Source: Adineta vaga (taxonomy: Eukaryota > Rotifera). From it: a DNA stretch of 64,000 nucleotides. Location of the stretch: positions 5,332,001 to 5,396,000 of the forward strand of contig CP075492.1 in NCBI GenBank assembly GCA_021613535.1, in the 5' to 3' direction. The translations under genes and the position numbers were made by a program. This document shows positions 1 to 11,604 of this stretch, piece by piece; position 1 is the stretch's first letter; every line of letters begins with the position of its first letter. The notes beneath the pieces were generated by a model, which was not told the origin of the DNA, did no database searches, and was given only the letters and a program-made list of their open reading frames with translations.

Positions 1-3000
1 GTGTTAAATCACAGAGAACGGATACAGTTCGAAATTGGAAACTGATCATATTACGGTAATCAGCAGCGATAGAAGCTCTCGACATAATTTGGAACGTTTT
101 TACTAATGCATCATCCCATTCTGGTGTATTAAATATACTAGAACATATTTGATGATATTTTGGTTTCAGTTCAAGAATAAATCGATGATATTTAATTGCA
201 ATATGATTACAAGAACATTGTAAAGTTGAAGAATATTGCTTAAGTAGATCTTGGTATTGAGATACAGTGGGTGATCGAATAATGTATGTGTTTGTCTGTT
301 GTTTTAAGGATGTATATAGAAGAAGAATAAATAAGAAGGTGATTAATAGAATTAAATAGATTCGTGTTTTATATCGATTTTGATAGATAATTCTGATATT
401 TTGTGATGGTGGAATAGCTGGAAAGAGATCTAATTCAATGATACGTTTTCGAATAAAACTGTTCAAAGATCGAAATCGAATTGAAATAGATTGATTTGGT
501 GAGGGATGTCTAAAATAATTCCATAGTCTGATTAGTAGTCCAACAATTAGTGATGTTAAGAAACGTAAAATAATATTTAAACCACCAATTAAACCAAAAA
601 TAGTTGTGAAAATATAAATCATTTGTAATCGACTTTCAATTGAGTACTGACATATCAATGGATGACATTCATGAAAATATGATTGAAATGAACTTTGATT
701 ATACCATGAATGAACAAAAAGATTATTTACTAAAGATGCAATTGTTAAATGTCGCTGATCATCAGAAGAGAATGATTGAAGTATCGTAAAATTGGTTGAT
801 GTTGAATTAATAAACTGTTGAATATAAGAAAGACATGTTTGATTATAAAAACATTCTAATGTCGATATAAGAACTGAGTGAAAAGGAAACCAAGTATGCA
901 TCATTCCTGGAATAATAATTTCAATTGTATTATCATTAATGATTGTTTTCATGTAACATAAACTATCAGACGTAGGATTACAAATACAGCGTGATGGATA
1001 AATAGATACTACCTCACAACCAGGTTTGTCAGTAATCCAGTAATAACTTATTTTTACCCCAAGAAACGAATTACCATAGATATCAACAGTTTTATAAAAC
1101 TCGGTATTTTTCGATGAAATAAATTGATTAATATCAAAATTTGATTTAATCATTTGAGTAATAGATTGATAGGATACAAGTGTAGTTCTTTGATATTGTT
1201 CCAAAAGTAGATTAATTTGTTGTTGAAATGAACTATTACTGAGAGCTTTTTGACTAATCAATTCTTTTCGATAGAAAGAATACAATGAATCAGTGATTGT
1301 TTGATTGGCCATTTGACAAAGAGTAGACAAGAGTTGAAAATAAAATTGAGATTGTGAACGAAAATCATGTGTAAAAAGTACTGTTGAAGGTAATTTCATA
1401 AATTCGATATTAATCCATTCAGAAGATATGAATTTACTTGAACAAATTTCATGAAATTGTGGTTCGAGTAAAGAAATAACTTGAGAATATTTAATTGTAT
1501 TTTGTGAACATGGACAATTCAATGTTAATGGATATTGTTGATAAAGCTGAAGAAATTGTGATAATGTTGGTGAGTTAACAGTAAATGTTGTTAGAGGTGT
1601 TTTAATCATATTGAATAGAATCAGAATAATTAAAGAAATAGATAAGAAAAGAAGATAGATTCGTGTAATTAATCGTTCTTGTTGTAGTTTATGTTCGTCA
1701 GTAGTTGATGGAGTTTTTTCAAAAAGATTCAATGTAATTAGTTTTTTTTTACACCATCGAGAGAAAAGAAGTACTTCTATAGAATAATGGAAAGAAGAAT
1801 TATGCATGAATGAAAAAATTTCTAATTTATACTGTTTCCTTCTTGTAATTGTATATGACGTTGTTGTTTCCGTTGAATTAAACTCCATGTGATTCGAACA
1901 AGTAATGGCGCGAGAATTTTAATTGTTGATGACAATCCACCGAATAAACCAATCAATAATGTGATAATATGTAAAAATGAATGTTTAATACTATTTGTAT
2001 ATTGACATAGATCAGGTGAACAATGATTATAATATCGTTCATATGATGTTGTATTTAACCATTGTGAAACAAAGAGATGATTGAGTACAGTTTCAATAGT
2101 TAAAGTTGAAATCGAGGAATTTAATTTCCGAAAAGTTTTCGATGAATTTGTCAGTATGTCAATAAATGTTTGATTATGAAATGCTTGAAGGGTAGATTGA
2201 AGAAGAGCATTGATCATATAGCAACCGGTTTGAAAGCCCGGAATAGTTGTATTTTGAAATGTTGCTAATCCAAGACAAGTGGTCGAAGTTGAACTTGAAC
2301 AAATACAATTTGATCCATCCAGAAATGTATAATTAATTCCTGTGAAAGGAAGAGAAACTTCCAGACGTGGTTGATAATCATAATTAGGTAAGGCACTAGT
2401 TATTGCAGCACCAGTCATAATTAAACTTTGTGCCGTGATATTTTGTATAAAATTTAATTTCCTTTTAAATGTTTTTGGTAAAACATAAATAAACTCACCA
2501 ATCAAACTATCCATTTGAAGATAAAATGAATTACTAGAAATTAATTTTGATTGAATAAATTCTGTTATATAAAATTGTTTAAGTGCATTTTTGATGATAT
2601 TTTCTACTAAATAACATAATGCTTGTAGAGTTTGAAATTGAAATGCCGCTATACGACGAATATCATGATTTAAAGAATTATTCCAACTTTGATTATAGAG
2701 TATAAAGAGTTGATCAATCCATTCATTAGAGACTAGATCACTGTCACATAAATCATTATTAACGACATTGATAGTAAGAAATTCTTCATATTTAATATCT
2801 ATTTTTGAACAAGAACATTGCAATGTTGGATAGGATATGAATGATGAATATTCTTGAAATGACGGTGATTCGATTATAAATATTTGAGTAAATGATCCAA
2901 TTGAATAATATGAAATAAGCATAAGTAGAGATATTGAAAGAAGAATTAGATAAAATCGAGATGATCGTCGTTCATTTTGTATTATATCAATATTATCACT

Positions 3001-3069
3001 TCCAGTTGTATAGAAATTTAATTCTAATAAAAAAGATCTTAATTTTGTTAGAAACAAACGTATATTCAT
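1..3069 (-). CDS. multi-module two-TM/ectodomain membrane protein, 3' end beyond window
   Basis: The function is not recognised. Two minus-strand reading frames join through a 56-bp GT-AG intron (1832-1777) that keeps frame exactly, so I treat them as one gene. The protein repeats a module: short cytosolic stretch, membrane helix, about 330-residue Cys-rich and N-glycosylation-rich ectodomain opening with LQCSCS or LNCPCS, then a second helix with a GLFGGL/GLIGGL motif. Module 1 is the first exon (3069-1833), module 2 covers roughly 1776-400, and module 3 starts near 380 and is open to base 1. Each module has the topology of DEG/ENaC-type channels, but I see no diagnostic channel motif. The start is ATG at 3069; the frame is open upstream only from a TTG. 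It is divergent from the receptor pseudogene at 3258. Confidence 0.7.
1777..1832 (-). other. 56-bp intron joining modules 1 and 2
   Basis: On the minus strand the segment begins GTATAAATTAG and ends TTCTATAG. Removing it joins a phase-1 exon end to the downstream frame without a stop, and restores a lysine-valine-leucine start of module 2 that parallels the residues just before module 1. An ATG inside it (1807) could mimic a separate gene start. Confidence 0.75.
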
Positions 3070-3257
3070 ATCAAAAAGAAACAGAACTTTTAACAACTGA
3101 AGTATCAAATTTTGATGGAAAAAAATATTCTTTTTTTTTCTGTGTTTATAATAATAAAATGACGTAGTTAAATATTACCTCTCGGTTGATTGATCACTAT
3201 ACTTAAGTTTTAATAATCTTATATATATAAGAGAATAAGACGCATTTCTAAAATTCC
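3070..3257. promoter_or_regulatory. divergent intergenic promoter region
   Basis: This 188-bp spacer separates the minus-strand membrane protein from the plus-strand receptor pseudogene. It holds an AT-rich TATA-like run (around 3220-3232) about 30 bases before the ATG at 3258. No other site is recognisable. Confidence 0.35.
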
Positions 3258-6200
3258 ATGATGATTTTACTTATTTTTATACAATTGTTCATCGTGCTAT
3301 CAAATCAATTTAATCTGGATGGTATTCGACACAATTGTTTAACTGAATGGAAATTTGAAGAAAATTTTACATTTATTGAAATGTATGAGAAAAATATAAC
3401 GAGTGAAGAATTATACCATTGGTCAGCTCCACTTGATATTATCGAACATTATCAATTCTATCTTGATCAAGTGCAATTACATACAATCAATTTATCATCG
3501 ATAGAAACACAATTATACTATAATTGTACATTATCAAGATTTGGTTCTCGATGTGAATATGAATTGGTATGTGATGAAAAAGTTGATTGTTTAAATGATG
3601 CAGTCGATGAAAAATATTGTTGGCAACTATATATTAATGAATGTGAAGAGAATGAATTTCGATGTAAAAATGGACAATGTATTTCAAATATATTTCTGAA
3701 TGATCACCGTATGGGTTATGAATGTCTAGATAGATCAGATATAACGATATATAACAGAATGCATGAATTCTTAGTAAGTCAAGAACCATAGTATTCTATT
3801 ATGAAGATATACAATGTTCCAATCGATTTCCTGTTGCGGGAAATCAGTTTAACTAGTTCGTGTCATGAAATACGCACTCACGTATTAAAAACGATGATGT
3901 TAATGGATACGCCAGAATTCATATCTGATGCAGATTGTTGGTTAGCCTTTCGATGTCGCTATGAAATTCATTCTATGTGTCAAACTATTGATGCTAATAA
4001 AACAATACTTATATAGTCATCTCTATATAGGTTATCTACCAGAATATATTTGCTATAATCAAAGTTTATGTAATGGTTTCTATCCTACGAATGAACTTTT
4101 ATTTCTTAATCACAGTACATGCCGTCGTCCAAAAGATTTTCCAGTGACATTCGATGATACATCATCACTAACCATATCGGATTATCTTATTATGCAGCAA
4201 TATTATTCAAGACACTCTCACAATGTAACACAATAATCTATTCAGATCCTATTGCTTGTTCTGTAGGCAAATTCGATACACTTTTCAAATGTACATCATC
4301 AGATAAATGCATTTCGAAAAATCTAATTGGAAATCAAATTTGTGATTGTGGTTATGATCAGTATGGCTACTGTGACGAAGAAACTCAAGATAATGGCCGA
4401 AACAGAATGTGACCAATGGCCATGTATTAATAATTATACACGATGTGATGGTGCTACTGATGAATTGAAATATTGTCGAATGGAACTTGGTAATATAAAT
4501 ACTAAAGATATGTATTGCAAGAATGATAGGCATTATGTTTGTATTCCATCGACAGATGTGTGTAATAAAGTAGAATTATGTCTACAAAATGTTTCGGTCG
4601 ATCCCAATGTAAAAAAAATTTACTGCTCGCTCAAACTATTTTCAGTTTGATGATAGTAATGAAAGAATTATACATTCCTATCAACATTGTCCATTGAAAT
4701 TTAATGTCTATTTAATTTATTCTATTCATCCAGTTCTTTGGACGAAAAACTATTCCGTACATATTGATGTGTATGAAAAAGTCTCAATGATCTACCTAAA
4801 AATGAGAATAAAATCAGTTGCGCAGATTCATTGTGTATCGGCATTTCAGCAGACAATCGATCAATCTGTGTATGTCCACCGAATAGATGGGGTGCGCGAT
4901 GTTTACTTCGTAATAATGCATGTCACGCTTATGAAAATATGCCATGTCTTAATGGAGGTCAATGTATACGAGACGATGGTCATTTAGTTCGTCATGACAA
5001 ATTCAGGTGAAAGATGTGAAATTTTAAATCATAAGATTTCTCTAACATTTGACGAAGATATTATATTACCACAAGCAATTACTTTTCTTTTTATTCAAAT
5101 CAATCGTGAAGGAGTATCACTAATTGGATCTCTTTACAAGAGAATTCCTACGAGTAGAAAAACGATCGTTGTTCATTGGTCCAATTCATATCATCTTGCA
5201 TTAACTCGAATTCATAACAATTTCTATAGTTGTTCCGATGAAAAGGATTGATCTTGTGGTAAATATTACTAAAATCATTACATCATCGGATCGTTGTGAT
5301 CATATAAGTAATGTATTGAACAAGCAAATCGGGAAATTATCAGAAATTCGTCGTATTAAATATTTTCATTTAGCATGTCAGCACCTTCCCTTAAATTTTT
5401 CTTGTTTTTACGATGATGCTTATTTTTGCTTTTGTGATTTTTCTTCACAAAGTATGGCTAATTGTTTTCAACTCAATAGTACAATGAAACATAGTTGTTT
5501 TGGTCAGAATAGTTGTGAGAATGGTGCGGAATGTTTACAAGATAAACTACAATGTCCATCATGTTATTATGGAATACGATGTCAATTCAGTACAAATTTA
5601 TTTAGTCTCTCATTAGATGCTATTTTAGGTTATCATATTCAATCACAAGTAAGTGTATGTTGCAGCAACCATCGATTGTTAAATTCAGTTTAGCATTGAC
5701 TGTTATTATTACTGTGGGCGGACTGATTAATAGTGTTCTATGTTTATTTACATTTAAAAATAAAGAAACAAGACAACTAGGTTGTGGTATTTATCTCTTC
5801 GGATCATCAATCGTAATTCTATTTACTATGATTTTGTTTGCATTAAAATTCGTCCTTCTTGTAGTTACACATACTGTATACATTAATAATCGAACATTTT
5901 TAAATATTCAATGTCGTTCAATTGATTTCTTATTAAAAATTGGTCTGAATATGGATCAATGGTTAAATGCCTGTGTTGTGCTATCGAACGAGCTATTGCT
6001 ACGATAAAAGGTATTCGTTTCAACAGAAAACAAAGTAAACAGATAGCAATATTTATTATTCTTATGATTGCAATAATAAATATTGGTACAAGTATTCTGG
6101 ATCCTTTGCATCGACGATTACTTGATGAAAATGATGATGATAGTGATGTACAACAACGAATTTGGTGTATTGTTCGATATCCATCTCATATTCAAGGATT

Positions 6201-6549
6201 TAATTTAGCTATGAATCTATTTCATTTTTGTATTCCTTTTGCTATTAATTTGATTTCTACTATCGTTATTATTGTATTAACTAGTCGACAACAAATCAAA
6301 GTACAAACTAAGAAGAAATATCAAACTATTGTACGAGAACAACTTCGAAAACATAGATCTATTCTTGTTGCACCAATTCTTTTCGTTTTACTTGCTTTAC
6401 CACGTCTAATTATTTCTATTGTTTCAGGTTGTTTAAAATCTACGAATGAATCATGGATTTTTTTGATTGGTTATTTCTTAGCATTTATTCCACTAATGAT
6501 AAACTGTCACACAAATTCAACTGACACTTCGTTCGCCTGGAATGCATAA
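3258..6549 (+). pseudogene. decayed LDLa/EGF/seven-TM receptor
   Basis: The remains read as a signal peptide (MMILLIFIQLFIVLS), LDL-receptor class A repeats (for example C-x5-C-x4-GQC with a following acidic stretch, about 3630-3730), further Cys-rich repeats to about 4600, EGF modules (CLNGGQC near 4950; a second near 5510-5590) and a rhodopsin-like 7TM part from about 5657 onward. This domain order is typical of large rotifer receptor families. The frame changes at least eight times (near 3790, 3860, 4010, 4230, 4390, 4620-4990, 5240, 5650, 5985). The breaks fall inside domains with no GT-AG introns to explain them, and the last helices are truncated near 6520. I call it a pseudogene; sequencing indels could explain one or two breaks but not all. 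Confidence 0.75.
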
Positions 6550-6729
6550 AAAATAGATCTTTGAGTTGAGTACAATCAGTGATTCATTATCATCGAAGCA
6601 TTACATGGTTTGATGTTATCTTTCTTAATGTCAAATTAATAATTGAAAATAAATAAAACTATCATATTCTTCTTTATCTATCGATATATAAATATCAGGG
6701 TGATTTTTGTAAGGAAAACAACTAGCAAT

Positions 6730-7279
6730 ATGATGCATCAAATTTTCATCGTTTTATTCTTGATGAATTTCATTGGAATTACACATGAAGTTTTACTTGA
6801 TGATGGGGAATCAGTGAAAACAAAAGGGAATGAATTGGGTCTATTGATGGAGAAATTTTGGTCAATGAAACCAAAAGTAATGTTAAAAGAACAACCAATA
6901 AGACTCTGCACAATTATCTGGTTTTACTGCTTACCAAACAATACGAGATACATGTGATCATACAAATCAATCTTGTCAATCATTAATGGAATTAGATTCT
7001 TTACCTATGAGTAAGGAAGATGGTTTGATAGTTGATTAATATTTTAGTACGATGATGACATACGAAGTAGTTTTAAGTAAATTAATGGATTCTTTAGAAG
7101 GATCTTGTAATGCATTTGAAGAATATGCATTTATATGTTTAACGAACAAGACTCTCATACAATCGTGTGCTGGTAAAGTTCTCGAGAAAATACTCTATAA
7201 AGATGGTTATAGCAGTTATTACAATTTTATCAAAGAGATAATAAATGCTTTCAAGGATATTATTGCAAAATTAACTTAA
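6730..7279 (+). pseudogene. small secreted protein remnant
   Basis: The family is unknown. ATG at 6730 opens a clear signal peptide (MMHQIFIVLFLMNFIGITH), followed by a short acidic or lysine-rich stretch. Readable Cys-containing segments continue in a second frame (about 6915-7035, with DTCDHTNQSC) and a third (7052-7279, with two more cysteine pairs). I could not find GT-AG introns that keep the frame, so at least two indels seem to have occurred. It may be a decayed secreted helical Cys protein. Confidence 0.4.
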
Positions 7280-7339
7280 CTTTCGATTAAAATATTTTAT
7301 TTAATCTTGAAAAGTTTTTCTTCTTTATATAATCATTTT

Positions 7340-7480
7340 TGAATAAGTGTTGTTAAGGGAATGATTGGTTGAATTCTTCTTCGATTAGCTCTGCATAAAA
7401 TCATATCCATACATTCTCGACGAAACTTAATGCTAAATATCGATCTAAACAAATAAATATACGTAACCATGCTAATGTTT
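7340..7480 (-). pseudogene. possible GPCR C-terminal fragment
   Basis: On the minus strand a short frame reads as a helix-like stretch followed by a basic tail with FRREC and CRANRRRIQPI, ending in a stop near 7345. Rotifer 7TM receptors often end this way. It is too short to be certain. The rest of 7280-7934 shows no gene. Confidence 0.22.
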
Positions 7481-7934
7481 TGCAGTATGGTACAATTAAA
7501 AAATAAATTGAATTTACAAGAAGCAAATTGTCATTGATCGTTCACGAGCATTTCGAAAAAGTCCTCTTATTTCAATTACGAACTTTCTCCTTTTGTCTCT
7601 TGAATTAAGCAATTGTACATGTACGCGTTATAATCCATATTACATAGATTATATAATCAATTCTTTCGTGTTTGATTTCTATGACGTAAGTTTATTTCAA
7701 ATTGTTAATAACATATGTGAACAGAATTTTTTCTAGCGAGTGGATCAACAAATAATGATGTACAAGTTTTTCATTTGTATATATTTTTCTCCACGTTTCT
7801 GTAAATATATACGATCATAAGAGATGAGATTTATTGCATTTTATTATCTTCACGTGCTTCATAACATATATGACTGATAAGATTTCTATTTTACTATATA
7901 AAATACTCAAAGACTTGCATTTTGATGTATAACT

Positions 7935-9352
7935 ATGCTATTTTATACAACAGTCTTTTTTGTTCTTCTTATTCGTATTACACAACAAACAGGATCATTC
8001 GTTAATGTTAAAAATGGTCGTTTAACTTTGAATGATCAAGATTATTTGTATGTTGGCACAAACTTTTGGTACGGTGCTAATCTAGGTTCAACAGGACCCG
8101 GTGGTAATCGTACACGTCTCTTACGTGAATTAGATCGTTTGCATTCATTAGGAATTGATAATCTACGTGTACAAGCAGGTAGTGAAGGTCCTAACACAGA
8201 ACCATGGCGTATTGTTCCTTCGATGCAACGTGAACCTGGTTTATATGATGATACCATTTTGGATGGTCTCGATTTTCTTTTATATGAAATGGGTCAACGA
8301 AAAATGCGAGCAGTAATGTGTTTGAATAATTTTTGGCATTGGTCAGGAGGTTATGCTCAATATATCGTATGGGCTGGTGGTGCTACTTCTATTCCTTATC
8401 CAGGTGATTATAATGCATTTGAATTATTTTCTGCACGATTTTATCAGTTACCAGTCGCAGTAGAATTGTTTAATAAGCACATTCAATTTATTATGAAACG
8501 TACAAATAAATATAATAATATAGCTTATACTGACGATTCGACTATTGTAAGTTGATAGTTCATGAATTTTCCATTTGTTATCAATTTTATTCGTAAATAA
8601 ATTTCATTTAGATGTCATGGGAATTGGCTAATGAACCTCGTCGTTTAGATTTAGCTTGGGTGAATCGAACAGCATGTTTAATTAAACAATTAGCTCCCAA
8701 ACAACTTGTTACGACAGGTGTTGAAGGAAACATTTCTTCAAAGAATTTCTCGAATGATCATGCTAGTCCATGTATCGATTATGCTACATTTCATTTATGG
8801 GTACAAAATTGGAATATTTATGATCCACACAATGCTTCTATGACATTTCCATCTGCATTAGAATTTGCTCAAAAATATATTGAATTTCACGCTGCCTACA
8901 AAGATAAACCAGTAGTACTTGAAGAATTTGGTATATCTCGGTAAATAGCAGATTTATTTTATTCTTATAGACTCATTCTTTTTCTTCCCATTAGAGACAA
9001 TGATGATCATAATCCAACAGCATCTGTTACTATACGTGATAAATATTATCGATCTATCTTTCAATGGGCTCGTGATCATCGCATACCCGTCAATTTTTGG
9101 GCATATGGTGGTGAAGGACGACCACGAATAGCACGTGCCAATTGGACACAAGGTGATGATTTTATTGGTGATCCACCTCATGAACCTCAAGGTTGGTATT
9201 CCGTCTACGATACAGATCAAAGTACCTTAGAAATTATTCGTCAATTTGCTGCCATCAATTCAGCATCATCTACAAATTTATTACTCTTACCTTTGTGTAA
9301 TCGAATGATGATTTTCTTTTTCATGTCAATACTCACATGTATTTACCTATAG
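7935..9352 (+). CDS. GH5-type endo-beta-mannanase-like secreted hydrolase
   Basis: Predicted to cleave beta-1,4-mannan-type polysaccharide outside the cell. Three exons (7935-8546, 8612-8940, 8995-9352) with introns of 65 and 54 bp give a 432-residue protein. It has a signal peptide (residues 1-20), the GTNFWYGANLG opening of GH5 mannanases, the acid/base motif WELANEP at the start of exon 2, and the nucleophile motif VVLEEFG at its end; both catalytic glutamates are present. Tryptophan-rich stretches (NNFWHWSGG, FHLWVQNWNIYDP) fit a sugar cleft. The C-terminus is unusually hydrophobic after a serine-rich stretch, which could be a GPI signal or a mis-set last exon. Such enzymes in bdelloids are often thought to come from non-animal donors. 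Start by first ATG. Confidence 0.9.
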
Positions 9353-9476
9353 GATTATAAAAAGAAAAATAAGTCATGTGCTCTATTTTTTAGCACACAA
9401 GCGTTAATAATAGTCATTTAATAATTCACACACACACCCTCAAGATTTAAAAGATCTTATATTTGTCTCTTTTAAT
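9353..9476. other. short spacer with a single C-rich telomere-like arm
   Basis: The 124-bp gap between the hydrolase and the GPCR contains CACACACACACCCTCAAGATTT (9428-9449). Its last part is shared with the hairpin at 29959-30020. Confidence 0.4.
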
Positions 9477-10352
9477 ATGCTCGTTCTAGAATCTTTGTTT
9501 ATTCTATTTGATATTTTCAATATCATATGTCTTACGTTCGTTATTCTTCTCTCATCTTTCTTTCTATTAATAATTATATGTGATAAAACATGCCATACAA
9601 CGCCAATGATTCACATCGCGAATTCATGTTTAGCAATACTAATATGTGCCAGTGACATGTGTTGGATATGTATTTCTACACTTCGAAATGATCTTCGACA
9701 AGTTCATATTCAATATGTACTATGTGTATTCAGCGGTTATTTAACTTATGTGACATGTGCAGTTCTTAATTATTCATTTCTATTACAAGCATTCTATCGT
9801 TATGTTACTGTTGTTTATCCTTCATATCTATCTTGGCAATCAGAACAAAGTCAAATACTATTGATTGTTATTGCATGGATATATGCATTAATATTTCCTA
9901 TAGGATTTATGTTCGTTGGTGAAATCGTTTACAATAGTGATAATCAGATTTGTCAAATACCTCTTCGACTTTCATTTACAATGATTTTTGTCACTCTATC
10001 TCTTTATATTAGTCCTCTATTATCAACAATGTTAATCTATTACAAATTAATTCGATATGTTTATAAAATGAATAAACGTATCATACTTGTGAATACATTA
10101 TCACGTGCTCAAAATGAATTAAAAATGGTTCGTCGAGCAGTGACACTATTGATACTTTTATTTACAATGGATTTTCCATATGCTTTATTTTTATTTATAT
10201 CATTCTTTACATCACCTCCACAATATCATTTTCGAATTGCTTATATATTTATTAATATTGCATTAGCATGTGCTATCATTATGTTATTTCAATTTACAGA
10301 TACATTAAAAGCATCAATTCGAACTATTTTTCCTACCAGCGATGAGATTTAA
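9477..10352 (+). CDS. rhodopsin-class G-protein-coupled receptor
   Basis: An intact single-exon seven-helix receptor of 291 residues. Helix 1 is at about 10-35, helix 3 ends with FYRYVTVVYP (the DRY position, changed to YRY), helix 5 lies near 170-190, helix 6 carries LLILLFTMDFPYALF, and helix 7 carries an Asn-rich stretch plus a FQFTDTLK end. Extracellular cysteines near helix 3 and loop 2 could pair. It is short in both tails, as is usual for the expanded rotifer peptide- or odour-type receptor families. The ligand is unknown. Good ATG at 9477; no intron needed. Confidence 0.85.
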   Translation: MLVLESLFILFDIFNIICLTFVILLSSFFLLIIICDKTCHTTPMIHIANSCLAILICASDMCWICISTLRNDLRQVHIQYVLCVFSGYLTYVTCAVLNYSFLLQAFYRYVTVVYPSYLSWQSEQSQILLIVIAWIYALIFPIGFMFVGEIVYNSDNQICQIPLRLSFTMIFVTLSLYISPLLSTMLIYYKLIRYVYKMNKRIILVNTLSRAQNELKMVRRAVTLLILLFTMDFPYALFLFISFFTSPPQYHFRIAYIFINIALACAIIMLFQFTDTLKASIRTIFPTSDEI

Positions 10353-10631
10353 AAATATTCGCAAAAAGACTTTTGATTGAAACAAAAAAAATGATTTAAC
10401 ATGATCACTCGTCCATATTGAATAATTAGTACAATGTGGTATAGGTCGCTTTAAAGAGGAAAAAAACTAAAGTTTGATTTATTTGAATGTTTTTCATCCT
10501 CACTCATTCCATTAATAAGACAACACGAATGAGCAGCACTTGAAACTAATGCCGTAGACCACACGGCCATACTGTCGACATATAGTCATTTCAGTCAATA
10601 TTTTGCTCCTGTAGAAGTATTACATCATCTT
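10353..10631. other. spacer without recognised gene
   Basis: AT-rich sequence between the GPCR and the next membrane-protein remnant. I see no convincing reading frame or repeat. Confidence 0.4.
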
Positions 10632-11042
10632 ATGCTACATTTATATACACCTTTTTACCGTTCTTATTTACTTCGACGCACGTCACATTTTATTATTAAA
10701 ACTTTTTACAGGATGGCATTTAGCCTTTGGTTTAGGTACTATTATCCTTCTCGCATATCAGCTGCTTCAATGGCCATACAATTACTATTAGTTATTAGTG
10801 TTGCTACATGGATTCAATTGAGTGGTGGCGTATTTTCTACTCTTGGACTTGCAGCATTTGCAGTTGATGCTTGTTTTGGTCTCTTTTTCGCAATATGCAG
10901 TATAAAGAAAAGTATCGCATGTATAAAAAGAAATGGCGGAAGTTTTTTTCTATTTTGAGGTATAACCAAAAAAGATCTCCTAGTGCAGTACAATCTGAAC
11001 AAACAACTAAGTCAAATAGATTATTAAAAGTAAATGAATAAT
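10632..11042 (+). pseudogene. tetraspan-like membrane protein remnant
   Basis: From ATG 10632 a frame reads a basic start and then hydrophobic segments (AIQLLLVISVATWIQL; STLGLAAFAVDACFGLFFAI). The basic, coil-like tail (YKEKYRMYKKKWRKF) that would naturally follow is in another frame and ends at a stop near 11040. A third frame holds a helix-like WHLAFGLGTIILLAYQLL stretch at about 10715. This pattern of good pieces in different frames suggests a decayed small multi-pass protein. The family is not recognised. Confidence 0.35.
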
Positions 11043-11345
11043 CTTATTGTGTTTCAATAATATGTCGATCATGCATAATTCCATATCATGAGGATTTCGA
11101 TGAATATATCCATGAATTTCTGGTTGTGTTTTACGAAATAGAATACAAACTAAAAATAAACCAGCTTCATTATCAGTTGGAAATAAATCATAAGCTTCTC
11201 TTATCATAATGAACGATTATTCCACCATTAAATAGTTTTCTTACAGCTTGAACAGATAGTTGTTCTTTTCAATATGAGTTAATGATAAGAAAACATATGC
11301 CATAGCAAATTTTAGAATGCGTTGTATGAGAGAGTATGTGTTCAT
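11007..11345 (-). pseudogene. fragmented unknown coding remnant
   Basis: Three minus-strand pieces in three frames read in a sensible order: ILKFAMAYVFLSLTHIEK (about 11325-11270), EQLSVQAVRKLFNGGIIVHY (about 11265-11205) and EAYDLFPTDNEAGLFLVCIL onward (11197-11040). They look like one alpha-helical protein broken by two indels. The function is unknown. It overlaps the tail of the plus-strand remnant at 10632-11042. Confidence 0.35.
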
Positions 11346-11604
11346 GAGCGACATCTAACGTCGTACAAGATTATTATTGATCAATAGTATTTAAAAACTA
11401 TTTTTTAAAATAAATTAGAATTACATGAATAGTTTATTGATTGATTTGATTGAATTTAAAATAAAACAAAATCTTTCTATCTATTGTTTATTGGTTAAGA
11501 TTAGTTAATCAATCAAAGACTGAACAGTACAACTGTACCAAAACAAAGAACTAACGTTAACAATCACTTTTTTCACTTATATAGTATTGTTCGTCTATTT
11601 TCCA

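Noticed and set aside
1805-1807. ATG that could start a second minus-strand gene
   Set aside because: It lies inside a well-formed 56-bp intron whose removal keeps frame; module 2 aligns without it.
3070-3108. Possible start of the minus-strand gene at 3108
   Set aside because: The codon there is TTG; the first ATG is at 3069 and fits module boundaries.
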